Source: Streptomyces sp. NBC_00223
Lineage (GTDB): Bacteria; Actinomycetota; Actinomycetes; Streptomycetales; Streptomycetaceae
Length of the DNA: 64,000 nucleotides
Reading direction: 5' to 3'
Assembly (NCBI RefSeq): GCF_036199905.1
Contig: NZ_CP108109.1
Location: 3,023,501-3,087,500 of the forward strand
The notes beneath the pieces were generated by a model. It did not search any database, was not told where the DNA came from, and saw nothing but the letters and a program-made list of their open reading frames with translations. Of the stretch, positions 43,012 to 51,358 are shown in pieces. A program made the translations under genes and the position numbers. Position 1 is the first letter of the stretch, and each line of letters opens with the position of its first letter.

Positions 43012-45483
43012 TCAGCCGATCCGGGCGAGCCTCTTGGCGAACGACGGTTCCGAAAGGTCGCTCTGGAGGACGGCGGGCACGGAGGTGCGTGCGGTCCCGG
43101 TGCCGAAGCTGAGCGTGCCCACCCGGGTGCCCGCCTTGGCGCTGTGCGGCAGGCCGTCGGCGAGCGCGGTCAGGGTGACGCGCGAGGACATCCCGGACCA
43201 GCCGATCGCGGTGAGGTCCTTGGCGGCCACCACCGGGGTCGTGCCGCCGAGTCCGTCGTCGACCTCGCCGACGACCTGGCCCTTGCGCACTATCGTCGCC
43301 GAGTCCAGGCCCTTCTGCGCGGCGGACATCAGCTTCTGGCTGTTGGTCAGGGCGAGGGTGAGGCTGTCGTACACGGTGGTGCCGCCGCGCTGCTGAAGCG
43401 TGACGCCGAGGATCAGCTGCTCCTTGCCCTTGACCTTCTTCTGCGCCGCCCACATCAGGGCGCCGCCCGCCGGGGTGCTCGATCCGGTCTTGATGCCGAT
43501 GACCCCGGAGTTCACCAGGTCGTTGTTGGTGTTGTAGATCGTGCCGACGCCGGGGATCTCGACGTTGGGCAGCGCGACGACGGAACGGAAGACGTCGTTC
43601 TTCATCACCTGGGCGGCGAGCTTGAGCTGGTCGGCCGCCGTGCTCTTCGTCGACGGCTCGAAGCCGCTCGCGCCCGTGTAGGTGGTGTTGGTCATGCCCA
43701 GGCCGTCGGCCGCCTTCGTCATCTTGGTGACGAACGCCTTCTGCGTGCCCGAGTCCCAGCGGGCCAGCAGACGGGCGATGTTGTTGCCCGAGGGGATCAG
43801 CAGGAGCTGGAGCATCTGCCGCTCGGTGAACTTCTGGCCCTCCCTGACCGGGGCGGTCGACTCGTCGGCGGAGCCGGACTCGTTGGCGGCCTCGGCGTCG
43901 ACCGTGATGAGCGGGCCGTTCTCCTTACCGTGCAGAGGGTGGTCACGCAGGATCAGATAGGCGGTCATCACCTTGGTGACGCTCGCGATCGGCACGGGGG
44001 TCTGCTTGCCGTGCACGCCGAGCGAGCCGATCCCCTCGACCTCCGCGGCGCTCTGCCCCTGCGCCGGCCAGGGCATCGACTGCGGCAGCGGGGCGCCGTC
44101 GAAGGTGTACGTGGAGGCCGCGGTCAGGTCCAGCTCCGGCGACGGCAGCGGACGCAGGACCTGCACCAGGACGAAGACCAGGGCGAGCAGGACGGCCAGC
44201 GGGGTCCAGATCTTGAACCGCCGGACGACGCTGCGGATCGCGGTCTGCGGCGGGGGCGGGGCGTTGGTCAGCTCGGCGAGCAGCTTGAGCGGGGCGCCCG
44301 GGGTCGGCGGGACGGGCATGCCGCGAGTGCCCTCCGGGCCGAGGACGTCGCCCGGAGGCGGCTCGACGGCGGGAGGGAGGGGCACGGGGGCGGCGGTCGG
44401 CTTCGTGCCGACCACGGTCGCGGCGGACGCGGACGCGGCGGTCGTGCTCGCCGCTGCCGGCAGCGCGGAGTTCGCGGCGCGGACCGTGGCCGGGGCAGCG
44501 CTCCCCTTCACGCCGGGGCCCGCGCCGGGCGCGGGCTCCTGCGGGCTCGTACGGGCCTGTGCGGGCGCCCCAGGGGCCCCGAAGGCCACAGGGCCCCGGA
44601 AGGCCGTCAGACGCCCCGCCGGCCCCCCTCCACGCCGTTCCTCGGGCGGCAGGTCCGAGACCAGAGGCTTCACGACGGGCTTGGCCACGGGCGGCGGCAC
44701 TTCGCCGCTCGGCTCGTCCCCCCCGGCCCGCGCTCCCTGGGGCTCGGCGTCACGGGGTTCGGCGTCACGCGGCTCGGCAGCCCCGGACCGCGCACCCTCA
44801 GGCCGCGCACCCCCGGGCCTCGCACCCTCAGGCCGCGCACCCTCGGGCCTCGCGTCCTCAGGCCGCGCGTCCTCCGGTTCCACTTCGCCGGACTCGGCCT
44901 CCGCTTCCGCCTCCCGAGCTGCCGCCGAACGCCCCTCGGCCCCGGGCGGTACGTCCTCCGCCTCCGGCCGCGCGTCCTCGGGCCCGGGCTCCGGCCCGTC
45001 GTCCGCCGACGTCGCGCGCTCCCCCTCTGCCTCCTGCGAATCACCATTCGCCTCAGCAGCCCCATCCGACTCGTCCGCCCCATGAGTCGGATCACGATTC
45101 GGTTCCGTTTTCGAGGCCGAATCGCCCGCCGGGCGAGGTGCGGGCGAATTCACCGGCGTAGGAAGATCGGTCACCACGTCTACGCCCACTACGTCATCCG
45201 CCGTATCCGTCTCAATGCCGGAGATGGACACCGGAGCGGGGTGCGGACGCGCTTCCGACAGCGCTTCCTCCGCCATTCGGGGGGCGTGCGCGGGGGCGGA
45301 TTCCACCGATGTGCCCACGGATGCGCCTGCGTGCTCCTCGGATACGCCCTCCACGCTGTGCACCGCCTCACGCATCACAACAGGCGCCCGGAACACCGCC
45401 AGCCTCGGATCGGCGGCCGTCCGTTCGGCGGCCTCCCCCGACGTCTCGTGCTGCTGTTCCCTGCCGGGGGACTCGCCCGCCAC
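43012..45483 (-). CDS. D-alanyl-D-alanine carboxypeptidase with long disordered N-terminus
   Basis: An 823-residue S11 penicillin-binding protein. Residues 1 to about 415 are cytoplasmic and disordered, rich in Pro, Glu and Ala, with repeats such as DARPEGARPEGARPGGARPE. One membrane helix follows (WTPLAVLLALVFVLVQVL, near 425), then the extracytoplasmic carboxypeptidase: SxxK in IASVTKVM (near 502), SGN in LLIPSGNNIARL, KTG in GVIGIKTGSSTPAGGALMW (near 664). It trims the terminal D-Ala of peptidoglycan stems. GTG 45483 has GAAGGAGGG. Ordinary family members are about 400 residues. Confidence 0.9.
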   Translation of the reverse strand: MAGESPGREQQHETSGEAAERTAADPRLAVFRAPVVMREAVHSVEGVSEEHAGASVGTSVESAPAHAPRMAEEALSEARPHPAPVSISGIETDTADDVVGVDVVTDLPTPVNSPAPRPAGDSASKTEPNRDPTHGADESDGAAEANGDSQEAEGERATSADDGPEPGPEDARPEAEDVPPGAEGRSAAAREAEAEAESGEVEPEDARPEDARPEGARPEGARPGGARPEGARSGAAEPRDAEPRDAEPQGARAGGDEPSGEVPPPVAKPVVKPLVSDLPPEERRGGGPAGRLTAFRGPVAFGAPGAPAQARTSPQEPAPGAGPGVKGSAAPATVRAANSALPAAASTTAASASAATVVGTKPTAAPVPLPPAVEPPPGDVLGPEGTRGMPVPPTPGAPLKLLAELTNAPPPPQTAIRSVVRRFKIWTPLAVLLALVFVLVQVLRPLPSPELDLTAASTYTFDGAPLPQSMPWPAQGQSAAEVEGIGSLGVHGKQTPVPIASVTKVMTAYLILRDHPLHGKENGPLITVDAEAANESGSADESTAPVREGQKFTERQMLQLLLIPSGNNIARLLARWDSGTQKAFVTKMTKAADGLGMTNTTYTGASGFEPSTKSTAADQLKLAAQVMKNDVFRSVVALPNVEIPGVGTIYNTNNDLVNSGVIGIKTGSSTPAGGALMWAAQKKVKGKEQLILGVTLQQRGGTTVYDSLTLALTNSQKLMSAAQKGLDSATIVRKGQVVGEVDDGLGGTTPVVAAKDLTAIGWSGMSSRVTLTALADGLPHSAKAGTRVGTLSFGTGTARTSVPAVLQSDLSEPSFAKRLARIG

Positions 45484-45734
45484 GCAGACCCTCCTTCACA
45501 CATCGTCATACGTTGGGTACATACCGTGAGTTACGTCGCCGGATGGCGCCTTTACCCGTCCTGAACCACACTGGCAAGTGTCCAGTGACAGGCCGACAGG
45601 TCGCCCGCGACACCCCGCCCACCCCGTAGACGAGAACGACATACCACCCGGTTCCCGCCGATAAGGAAAAGGCGCTCTCGACAGGCCGGTGTGAGAGGCG
45701 TCACCCTGTCATTCATCCACGCGGGGAGGCATGG

Positions 45735-46436
45735 ATGGGCAAGAGCCGCAGAACAATTCCGGAAGAGCTGTTGTTGCTCGCCCTGGACCCGACGACCGGG
45801 ACCACGGCGCAGCCGCAATCACTCGACCTCGGCCTCGCCGGGGCACAGCTCGTCGAGCTGGCCCTGGCCGGACGGATAGCCCCTGACGGGGATCGTATCG
45901 CCGTGGTGCACCCACGGCCGACTGGAGATCCGACTCTGGACTCCGCGCTCGAACTGCTGCGACGCCGCGGCAGCCCGGTGCGCGCCGTCCACTGGATCGG
46001 CGGGCCCCGCCTGGGGCTGCGCCAGACGTATCTCGCGCACCTGGAGCGGTGCGGCATGGTGCACGCCGTGCCGGGTCAGATGTGCGGGGTGCTGCCGACC
46101 ACTCGGTATCAGGCGACCGACAGCGCGGTCAGCCGGGAGATCAGGACCCGGCTGGACAGTGCGATCCGTACCGGCGTACCGCCGGACCCGCGGACCGCCG
46201 CGCTCGCCGCGCTCGCCCACTCCGTGGGACTCGGCAAGCACCTGTACCCGGGCAACGAGGGCCGGTCGTCGCGATCGCGCCTGCGGGACCTGATCAGGTA
46301 CGACCCGATGGGCGGCCTCGTCGCGCACGCCGTGATGGACGTGCAGAACGGGGTGGCGGCGCAGCCGAAGCGGCCACCCGCCCAGACCCAGCGCGCGCCG
46401 GGTCACGGCACGATGGCCCGGGCCGGTGTGCGTTGA
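45735..46436 (+). CDS. GPP34 (GOLPH3-like) family protein
   Basis: A 233-residue protein of the Golgi phosphoprotein 3 fold. TIPEELLLLALDPTTGT, AGAQLVELALAGRIAPDGDRI and the late AALAALAHSVGLGKHLYPGN are the family pattern. In Streptomyces such proteins are common but poorly understood; eukaryotic GOLPH3 binds phosphoinositide. GGGGAGG precedes ATG 45735. Confidence 0.85.
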   Translation: MGKSRRTIPEELLLLALDPTTGTTAQPQSLDLGLAGAQLVELALAGRIAPDGDRIAVVHPRPTGDPTLDSALELLRRRGSPVRAVHWIGGPRLGLRQTYLAHLERCGMVHAVPGQMCGVLPTTRYQATDSAVSREIRTRLDSAIRTGVPPDPRTAALAALAHSVGLGKHLYPGNEGRSSRSRLRDLIRYDPMGGLVAHAVMDVQNGVAAQPKRPPAQTQRAPGHGTMARAGVR

Positions 46437-47100
46437 CCGGTGCGCGGCAGACGGGCGGACCGGCCTGACACCGGCCGCCACACGGAGCACCGCGGCCGCG
46501 TGACGCACGACCGCTGTACGACGGACGACCGCCCTATGGCGCGCGGACGCCGCACATCGCACGCAGGGCGCGCATCACACGCGTGACGCACCAGGCACGG
46601 ACCACGCACAGCGCATGGACGGCACACGGCGCGCGCCCTACCCTCGGCGCGCGTCGTCGAGGTGGACGATCCGCACCAGCAGCGCCTGACGCGTTCGCCC
46701 CTCACACCACACACAGTACGCATTAAATAGCACCCCGTACACAGGGCGGTGGCGGTGTCCGTCGGCAGGGACAGGACGCCGGCAACCGGTCCGCCCGCTG
46801 TGAGCCCCTTCCGGGAGCCGCAGCGACGCGCGGGGCGGCGGTCTCCGGACAGACTCCGGGGTCGGCGCCCCGCGCGTCGTGCTTCTCCGACAGGGCGTCA
46901 CCTCTCCCCCGCGGCCCGTGTTTCCGCCGCCGTTCGCGGCCTATAGGCGGCGAACCCGCCGACCTGGCACCCTGGGCACAGCCCGTGAGCCTGCCCGGCA
47001 AGCACGGGCAAGCTTGTTCCGTCCATTCGCCAGCGGGGCGATGACCGGTAGTGGCAGGCTGCTGACCATCAGTACGGTTCAGCGTGGAGGTGCAGTCCCT
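46437..47100. other. Long intergenic region, no gene seen
   Basis: About 660 bases between the GPP34 gene and the XRE regulator. Frames here are Arg/Pro/Cys-rich with no family resemblance. An AT-rich patch (GCATTAAATAGCA, near 46718-46730) could be a promoter element. A hairpin at 46932-46955 (GTTCGC ... GCGAAC with inner GCC-TATA-GGC) lies ahead of the regulator and may be a terminator or part of its leader. Confidence 0.5.
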
Positions 47101-47955
47101 GTGGTCGCCAACGTCAACCCCACCGTCCGGCGCCGCCGGTTGGGTTCGGAGCTGCGCAAGCTCCGTGAGCAGAAGGGGATGACCGCCGAAGAGGTGGCGG
47201 CCCGGCTGCTCGTCTCCCAGTCCAAGATCAGCCGCCTGGAGAACGGCCGGCGCAGCATCAGCCAGCGCGACGTCCGCGATCTGTGCGGGGTGTACGGCGT
47301 CGAGGACGTCCGGATCGTCGACTCGCTGATGCAGATGGCCAAGGAGTCCCGCCAGCAGGGCTGGTGGCACGCCTTCGGCGACATCCCCTACAGCGTGTAC
47401 ATCGGTCTGGAGACCGAGGCGGCCAGCCTGCGGGTCTTCGAACCCCAGGTGGTGCCGGGCCTGTTGCAGACCCCGGCGTACGCCTCGGCGGTCATCGCGG
47501 GCAATCTGCCGGAGTACACGCCGGAGCAGATCGAGAAGCGGGTCAACGTACGGCTGCGCCGCCAGGAGCGGATCACCGACACGGACGGGCCGCTGCGCAT
47601 GTGGGCGGTCATCGACGAGGCGGCGCTGTGCCGCCGGGTCGGCGACGGCCAGGTCATGCGCGAACAGCTGCTGCGGCTGGTCGAGTTGAGCCGGCTGCCG
47701 CATGTCACCGTGCAGGTGCTGCCGTTCGACTCGGGGGCGCACCCGGGGCTGAGCGGGCAGTTCGCGGTGCTGGAGTTCACCGACACGACCGACGCCACGG
47801 TGGTCTACCTGGAGGGCGTGAACAGCGATCTGTACCTGGAGAAGGACACCGACGTGCAGGCGTACAGCGTGATGTACGAGCACCTGCGGGCCCAGGCGCT
47901 GAGCGCCGAGCAGACCCGGCAGTTCATCACCGAGGCGGCCCGGCGCTATGTGTGA
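47101..47955 (+). CDS. XRE-family regulator with DUF5753 (WhiJ/BldB-partner type)
   Basis: A 284-residue regulator. Helix-turn-helix: RRRRLGSELRKLREQKGMTAEEVAARLLVSQSKISRLENG; then a DUF5753 sensor domain: QGWWHAFGDIPYSVYIGLETEAASLRVFEPQVVPGLLQTPAYA and LSRLPHVTVQVLPFDSGAHPGLSGQFAVLEF. Such proteins occur next to small DUF397 proteins in Streptomyces, and the pairs act as development switches. GGAGG lies about 10 bases before GTG 47101; ATG 47041 is possible but adds an unconserved stretch. Confidence 0.88.
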   Translation: MVANVNPTVRRRRLGSELRKLREQKGMTAEEVAARLLVSQSKISRLENGRRSISQRDVRDLCGVYGVEDVRIVDSLMQMAKESRQQGWWHAFGDIPYSVYIGLETEAASLRVFEPQVVPGLLQTPAYASAVIAGNLPEYTPEQIEKRVNVRLRRQERITDTDGPLRMWAVIDEAALCRRVGDGQVMREQLLRLVELSRLPHVTVQVLPFDSGAHPGLSGQFAVLEFTDTTDATVVYLEGVNSDLYLEKDTDVQAYSVMYEHLRAQALSAEQTRQFITEAARRYV

Positions 47956-48005
47956 GCGCCGTCCCCGCGAGTGAACGGCGGCATCATACGCCACTTCCTG
48001 CCCAA

Positions 48006-48068
48006 CCATGAGGGATAGTGGGGAATATGCCATCCGGTCGGGTGAACGCCCTCACTGCTCCATGAGGG
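48006..48068. repeat. Direct repeat CCATGAGGG upstream of DUF397 gene
   Basis: CCATGAGGG at 48006-48014 and 48060-48068, with CCCTCAC between. This could be a binding site of the neighbouring XRE regulator. Confidence 0.35.
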
Positions 48069-48140
48069 TGGCGAGTAGCGTCGATCGGGTCAGGCAATGG
48101 CGTACACCGCGCCGCGTCACCAGCACAGACCGGAGCAGAG

Positions 48141-48350
48141 ATGGCAATCAAGCTGGGCAGCACACCCGCGTGGACGAAGTCGTCGCGGTCCACCGGAAAC
48201 GGAGCCTGTGTCGAAGTGAAGTCCCCGGCCGTCGAGTCGGTGGTCGTCCGCGACTCCAAGGACCCGCAGGGTCCGGTCCTCACCTTCGCGCCCGAGGCCT
48301 GGGCGTCCTTCGTCACCGACGTGGACCGGGGCGCGTTCGACCTGCGCTGA
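48141..48350 (+). CDS. DUF397 small protein paired with XRE regulator
   Basis: A 69-residue DUF397 protein: WTKSSRSTGNGACVEVKSPA then VVVRDSKDPQGPVLTFAPEAWASFVTDV. These small proteins are thought to work with the adjacent DUF5753 regulator as partner or antagonist. It has its own start site (GGAGCAGAG) 185 bases after the regulator. Confidence 0.9.
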   Translation: MAIKLGSTPAWTKSSRSTGNGACVEVKSPAVESVVVRDSKDPQGPVLTFAPEAWASFVTDVDRGAFDLR

Positions 48351-48433
48351 CGATCCCGCTGAACACCGCGGGAATCCACGCGTGAACGAGCTCTGACCGG
48401 GTTCCGCGTATGCGTGGTTCACCCCGCACCAGG

Positions 48434-48469
48434 GCCCTCTCGACTGGCCGCCGTCCTGGCCGAGAGGGC
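48434..48469. terminator. Bidirectional hairpin between DUF397 and aminotransferase
   Basis: GCCCTCTCG (48434-48442) pairs with CGAGAGGGC (48461-48469), a perfect 9-bp stem, between convergent stops. Confidence 0.65.
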
Positions 48470-48478
48470 TCACCCCTG

Positions 48479-49666
48479 TCAGAAGACCTTGGCGAGCCGC
48501 GCGAGCCCTTCGGTGATCTCCGCCGGGGTGTGCGTGGTGAACGACATCCGCAGCGTCGCCGGATCGGGCGCGGTGGCGTAGAAGGGCGCGCCGGGCACAT
48601 AGGCGACGTCGTACGTGATGGCCGTCCGCAACAGCTCGGTGGCGTCGTGGTCTTCGGGCAGCCGGACCCATACGAACATGCCGCCCTCGGGACGGTTCCA
48701 GGTGCTGCCCGTGGGAAGCGCGTCCGGCAGCCCGGCGAGCAGCGCGTCGCGCCGGTCGCGGTAGGCCGTACGGACCCGGGCCAGATGCGCGTCCAGGTCG
48801 CGGTCCGCGAGATAACGGGCCGCCGCGGCCTGGTCGACGGTGGAGGTGTGCAGATCCGCCGCCTGCTTGGCGATCACACACGCCCGCAGCAGCCCGGCCG
48901 GGGCCCGCAGCCAGCCCAGACGCATCCCGGGCGCCATCACCTTGGAGAAGCTGCCGAGCAGCACCGTACGGTCCCCGGCCGGCGCCTGCCCGGCGATCCA
49001 CGGCTCGTAGGCCCCCTCGAAGCGCAGCTCGCCGTAGGGGTCGTCCTCGGCGATCCACAGCCCGTGCCGGCCGGCCACCTCGGCGACCGCGCGGCGGCGG
49101 GCGAGCGTGAGCGTACGGCCGGTGGGGTTCTGGAAGTTGGGGACGAGGTAGAGCAGCTTCGGGCGCTCGCGCAGCACCAGTTCCTCCAGCGCCTCCGGGA
49201 TCACCCCGTCGGCGTCGGTCGGCACCGGGACCACCCGGGCGCCCGCGAAGCCGAAGCACTGGAGGGCGGCGAGGTAGGTCGGGTTCTCGACCAGCACCAC
49301 GTCCCCGGGTTCGATCAGCGCGGTCGCGACCAGCGCGAGCCCCTGCTGCGAACCGCCGGTCACCAGCAGGTCGTCAGCCTCGGTCGGCAGTCCCCGGCCG
49401 GTCAGCCGCGCGGCCACCGCCGACCGCAGCGCCGGATCGCCCTCGGTCGTGGAGTACTGGAGGACCGTGCGGGGCCGCTCGGCGAGCACCCGGTCGTACG
49501 CCTCCCGTATGCCCTCGGCGTCGAAGAGTTCGGGCGCGGGCAGTCCGCCGGCGAACGAGATCACCTCGGGGCGTGCGGTGAGCGCCAGGATCTCGCGTAC
49601 CGGGGAGGCGCCCACGGAGCGCGCGCGTGCGGCAAGTCCCGGCAGTTCCCCACGGATCGTCGTCAT
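48479..49666 (-). CDS. PLP-dependent aminotransferase (class I/II, MocR-like without HTH)
   Basis: A 395-residue fold-type I aminotransferase. VISFAGGLPAPELFDAEGIR; LVTGGSQQGLALVATALIEP; LYLVPNFQNPTGRTL; Asp in EDDPYGELRFEG; PLP Lys in GSFSKVMAPGMRLGWLRAP. It resembles 2-aminoadipate or multi-substrate aminotransferases (LysN group); the substrate is unknown. No GntR domain is fused. The 133 bases before the next gene contain several GGCCGCCG repeats. Confidence 0.88.
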   Translation of the reverse strand: MTTIRGELPGLAARARSVGASPVREILALTARPEVISFAGGLPAPELFDAEGIREAYDRVLAERPRTVLQYSTTEGDPALRSAVAARLTGRGLPTEADDLLVTGGSQQGLALVATALIEPGDVVLVENPTYLAALQCFGFAGARVVPVPTDADGVIPEALEELVLRERPKLLYLVPNFQNPTGRTLTLARRRAVAEVAGRHGLWIAEDDPYGELRFEGAYEPWIAGQAPAGDRTVLLGSFSKVMAPGMRLGWLRAPAGLLRACVIAKQAADLHTSTVDQAAAARYLADRDLDAHLARVRTAYRDRRDALLAGLPDALPTGSTWNRPEGGMFVWVRLPEDHDATELLRTAITYDVAYVPGAPFYATAPDPATLRMSFTTHTPAEITEGLARLAKVF

Positions 49667-49799
49667 GCCCGGCAGCCTACGAAAAATCGTTGGTGTGTGC
49701 AGGTACTTTCCGGCATTCGGTCGGCCCCGGGCCGCCGGGCCGCCGAATCCCCGGGTCGGGCCGCCGGATGAACGCCCGAATAGGGCCGCCGAACCCGGC

Positions 49800-50903
49800 T
49801 CAGGCCGCCGGATAGCGGTCGAGCCAGGCCGGGCTCGCGCCCGCCGGGCCGTGCAGCGCGGGGGCCTGCGTCATCTCCATCGCGAAGTCGTCCGCGAGTT
49901 GGAGGATCGTGCTGCGCCCCTCCAGCTCCGCGATCCAGGCCGGCGGCAGCGCCGTCTCGCCGTGCTGGACGCCCAGCAGATTGCCGCAGACCGAGCCCGT
50001 GGAGTCGCTGTCGCCGGAGTGGTTGACGGCCAGCAGCAGACCGTGGCGCACGTCCTCGGCGACCAGGGCGCAGTAGACGCCGATCGCCAGCGCCTCCTCC
50101 GCCGTCCACCCCTGCCCCAGCGCCTCGACCCGCTGCGGTGACGGCATGCCCTGCCGTACGGCGCCCAGGGCGCTCTGGAGCGCGTCCGTGGTCTCCTGGT
50201 GGCCGGGGCGGGCGCCGAGCAGGGCCAGCGCGTGCTGTACGGAGCCGTCGAGCGCCTCACCGCGGGCCAGTCCGTGCACGATGACCGCGAACGCGCCGGC
50301 CGCGAGCTGCCCGGTGGGGTGGCCGTGGGTCTGCGCGGCGCACTCGACCGCGAGCTGGAAGACGAGCTGGGGCTCCCAGCCGACGAGCAGCCCGAAGGGC
50401 GCCGAACGCATCACCGTGCCGCAGCCCTTGGAGCCGGGGTTCTTGGGCTCCTCCAGAGTGCCCATACGATCGTCGGACAGCCCGCTCAGGCATGCCTCGC
50501 CGGGCGCGCGGCGGGCGTACAGCCATTCCTCGCGGGACAACCACCCGGTGTCCTTGCGGCGCTCGTCCGGCCCCCACTCGCTCTGGGTGACCGCCCAGCG
50601 GCGGTAGGCGCGGTGGATGTCGGTCGGCGGGTGCCAGGCGCCGGTGTCCCGGCGGACCTGGGCGCGTATCAGCCCCTCCACCGTGAACAGGGTCAGCTGG
50701 GTGTCGTCGGTGACCGCGCCGCGCCTGCCGTACGCCGGTACGTAGTCCGTGACTCCGTCCGCGCCGTGGCGGTGCTGTATGGCGTCGAAGGACTCGAACT
50801 CCACGCCCGCGCCCAGGGCGTCGCCGATCGCGCCACCGAGCAGACAGCCCCGGACGCGGCTGCGGAAGTCCTGCTGTTGCGCACGTCCCCAGACAGCGGT
50901 CAA
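49800..50903 (-). CDS. ADP-ribosylglycohydrolase family protein
   Basis: A 367-residue DraG-type hydrolase that removes ADP-ribose from proteins or small molecules. GCLLGGAIGDALGAGVEFES, AVTDDTQLTLFTVEGL and the C-terminal VNHSGDSDSTGSVCGNLLG hold the Asp residues of the binuclear metal site. The target is not evident. TTG 50903 follows GAAGGGG. Confidence 0.9.
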   Translation of the reverse strand: MTAVWGRAQQQDFRSRVRGCLLGGAIGDALGAGVEFESFDAIQHRHGADGVTDYVPAYGRRGAVTDDTQLTLFTVEGLIRAQVRRDTGAWHPPTDIHRAYRRWAVTQSEWGPDERRKDTGWLSREEWLYARRAPGEACLSGLSDDRMGTLEEPKNPGSKGCGTVMRSAPFGLLVGWEPQLVFQLAVECAAQTHGHPTGQLAAGAFAVIVHGLARGEALDGSVQHALALLGARPGHQETTDALQSALGAVRQGMPSPQRVEALGQGWTAEEALAIGVYCALVAEDVRHGLLLAVNHSGDSDSTGSVCGNLLGVQHGETALPPAWIAELEGRSTILQLADDFAMEMTQAPALHGPAGASPAWLDRYPAA

Positions 50904-51358
50904 AGCGGTCCCCTTCGATCATGCCCCGATCCGAACCTGTTCTGCGCCCAGCACGATATCCGAGGAATCCGGGAGCGGAAGGGGGCTGCGGGGTAGGCGA
51001 GGGTTGTCCGTGATCAGGGCGATTCGGCCGCATCGGCCGGATGGCGGGGATTCGCCGAGGACGGCGCGGGGGCTCATGGGCTCGGGGTCCTCGGAGGTCT
51101 GCGCGAGGTCGGGCGGCGGGCCCCGGGGCGGTACGTCGGTCTGCGGCTGCGCCTCGGGCCCCTCCCGGCGGACGAGCGCGCGCACGGCGCGCGCGGTGCC
51201 CAGGACGCCGATTTCGCCTCGTGGCGGCGCTCCCGGTAGACGGACATGAGTCTGTAGAACGTCCTGAACGGCCGCTTCCGCTGCCGGTGTCCGGCGGGTG
51301 CGGCCGCGCGGTCCCGGTCCCCACCGCGGGCGGGCAGCAGGCCGGACGACCCCGCCGC
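50904..51358. other. Intergenic region, possible degenerate coding remnant
   Basis: About 450 bases between the ADP-ribosylglycohydrolase start and the fbiC stop. A minus-strand frame ending at 50919 is protein-like for about 90 codons (EIGVLGTARAVRALVRREGP ... CGRIALITDN) but continues openly into fbiC and lacks a start with a ribosome site. I see no convincing gene. Confidence 0.4.

Noticed and set aside
44740..44900. Short regular repeats that resemble a CRISPR-like or minisatellite array
   Set aside because: They are in-frame codon repeats of the DARPEGARPE region of the carboxypeptidase gene, with no unique spacers.
46403..46723. Cys/Arg-rich minus-strand frame of 106 codons
   Set aside because: Composition is Arg/Cys/Val from GC-rich repeats, it overlaps the end of the GPP34 gene and has no ribosome site or family resemblance.
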